Source: Sneathiella chinensis
GTDB lineage: Bacteria > Pseudomonadota > Alphaproteobacteria > Sneathiellales > Sneathiellaceae
Reading direction: 5' to 3'
Length of the DNA: 64,000 nucleotides
Assembly (NCBI RefSeq): GCF_012720115.1
Contig: NZ_VNWN01000002.1
Coordinates: 62,001-126,000 of the forward strand
Within the stretch, counting starts at the first letter, position 1. Every line of letters begins with the position of its first letter. The notes beneath the pieces were generated by a model that was not told where the DNA came from, did no database searches, and saw only the letters and a list, made by a program, of their open reading frames with translations. Of the stretch, positions 63,815 to 64,000 are shown piece after piece. A program made the position numbers and the translations under genes.

Positions 63815-64000
63815 CCAAAACTTGCTCCATGGCAGTAACACTGGGCGACTGGGTTGCTTCAAACTCCCGCCCCCAGTCCGATAGTGCTCGGAAACGAGCC
63901 CTTGCCGCCCTTGCTGACGGGATTGCCTGTATCTTTGCCGGGTCCCGGGATTCGGCGACCGAAACAGTCCTGCAATCCACCCTGCGAAGCCATGGCCGGG
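63811..64000 (+). CDS. MmgE/PrpD family protein, N-terminal fragment
   Basis: Only 63 codons are in the window before the right edge. The segment LGDWVASNSRPQSDSARKRALAAL followed by DGIACIFAGS matches the N-terminus of MmgE/PrpD proteins (2-methylcitrate dehydratase and cis-aconitate decarboxylase relatives), read in parts. The ATG overlaps the hydrolase stop by 4 bp (ATGA). Together with the TRAP and M20 genes it suggests a pathway for an imported carboxylate, but the exact reaction cannot be judged from the fragment. Confidence 0.75.
   Translation, partial: MTKTCSMAVTLGDWVASNSRPQSDSARKRALAALADGIACIFAGSRDSATETVLQSTLRSHGR

Overview
The window is a GC-rich chromosomal segment. The block chvI-chvG-hprK-rapZ-EIIA(Man)-ptsH-ahcY followed by PAS kinase-tsaE-amgK-murU-addB-addA-trxA is the arrangement typical of Alphaproteobacteria. 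Several TRAP transporters, two chemoreceptors and a PAS_5-family protein suggest a motile, metabolically versatile, Rhodospirillales-like marine or soil organism; the order is an inference. I saw no rRNA, tRNA, CRISPR array, insertion sequence or prophage. Coding is dense, and many neighbouring genes overlap by 4 bp (ATGA or GTGA), so much of the window is long operons.

Layout. (1) 1-7.7 kb, plus strand: a TAXI-type TRAP transporter (binding protein plus fused permease), an APH-like phosphotransferase, a zinc-ribbon SAM methyltransferase, a YqaA-like membrane protein and a Cache/PAS chemoreceptor. (2) 7.75-21.5 kb, minus strand: a nitronate monooxygenase, then a 13-gene operon of about 12.6 kb that reads as CoA-dependent aerobic anthranilate (2-aminobenzoate) catabolism. 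It encodes a fused FAD monooxygenase/old-yellow-enzyme reductase, SDR, MarR regulator, enoyl-CoA hydratase, acyl-CoA dehydrogenase, CoA ligase, a five-gene Liv-type ABC importer, a hotdog thioesterase and a RidA protein. A 30-bp palindrome lies in its promoter region. (3) 21.7-26.6 kb, plus strand: a chromate-family transporter, then an AtuA-like protein, an enoyl-CoA hydratase and a GntR/HutC regulator. (4) 26.6-32.5 kb: a PAS_5 protein, a lipoprotein, a chemoreceptor, AMP nucleosidase and an alpha/beta hydrolase. (5) 32.6-43.7 kb, minus strand: the trxA/addAB/murU/amgK/tsaE/PAS-kinase gene series, combining double-strand break repair, cell-wall sugar recycling and tRNA modification. (6) 44.0-50.3 kb, minus strand: ahcY and the chvIG/regulatory-PTS block, with a perfect inverted repeat inside the ahcY promoter. 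(7) 50.5-56.2 kb: a DMT transporter, PEP carboxykinase, two tandemly duplicated secreted six-cysteine proteins of unknown function, a HAD phosphatase and an AEC transporter. (8) 56.2-58.6 kb, minus strand: a sulfur operon of an Rrf2 regulator, cysK and a MoeB/ThiF-like enzyme. (9) 58.8-64 kb: a LysR regulator divergent from a DctP-type TRAP transporter, an M20 amidohydrolase and an MmgE/PrpD protein cut off by the window edge.

Most promising for follow-up are the anthranilate-CoA operon with its own importer, RidA protein and operator; the duplicated secreted-protein module, which was copied with its terminator and leader; the ahcY promoter operator and structured leader; a RapZ whose Walker A lysine is replaced by serine; and the AtuA-ECH-GntR cluster, which lacks the carboxylase genes usually found with AtuA.
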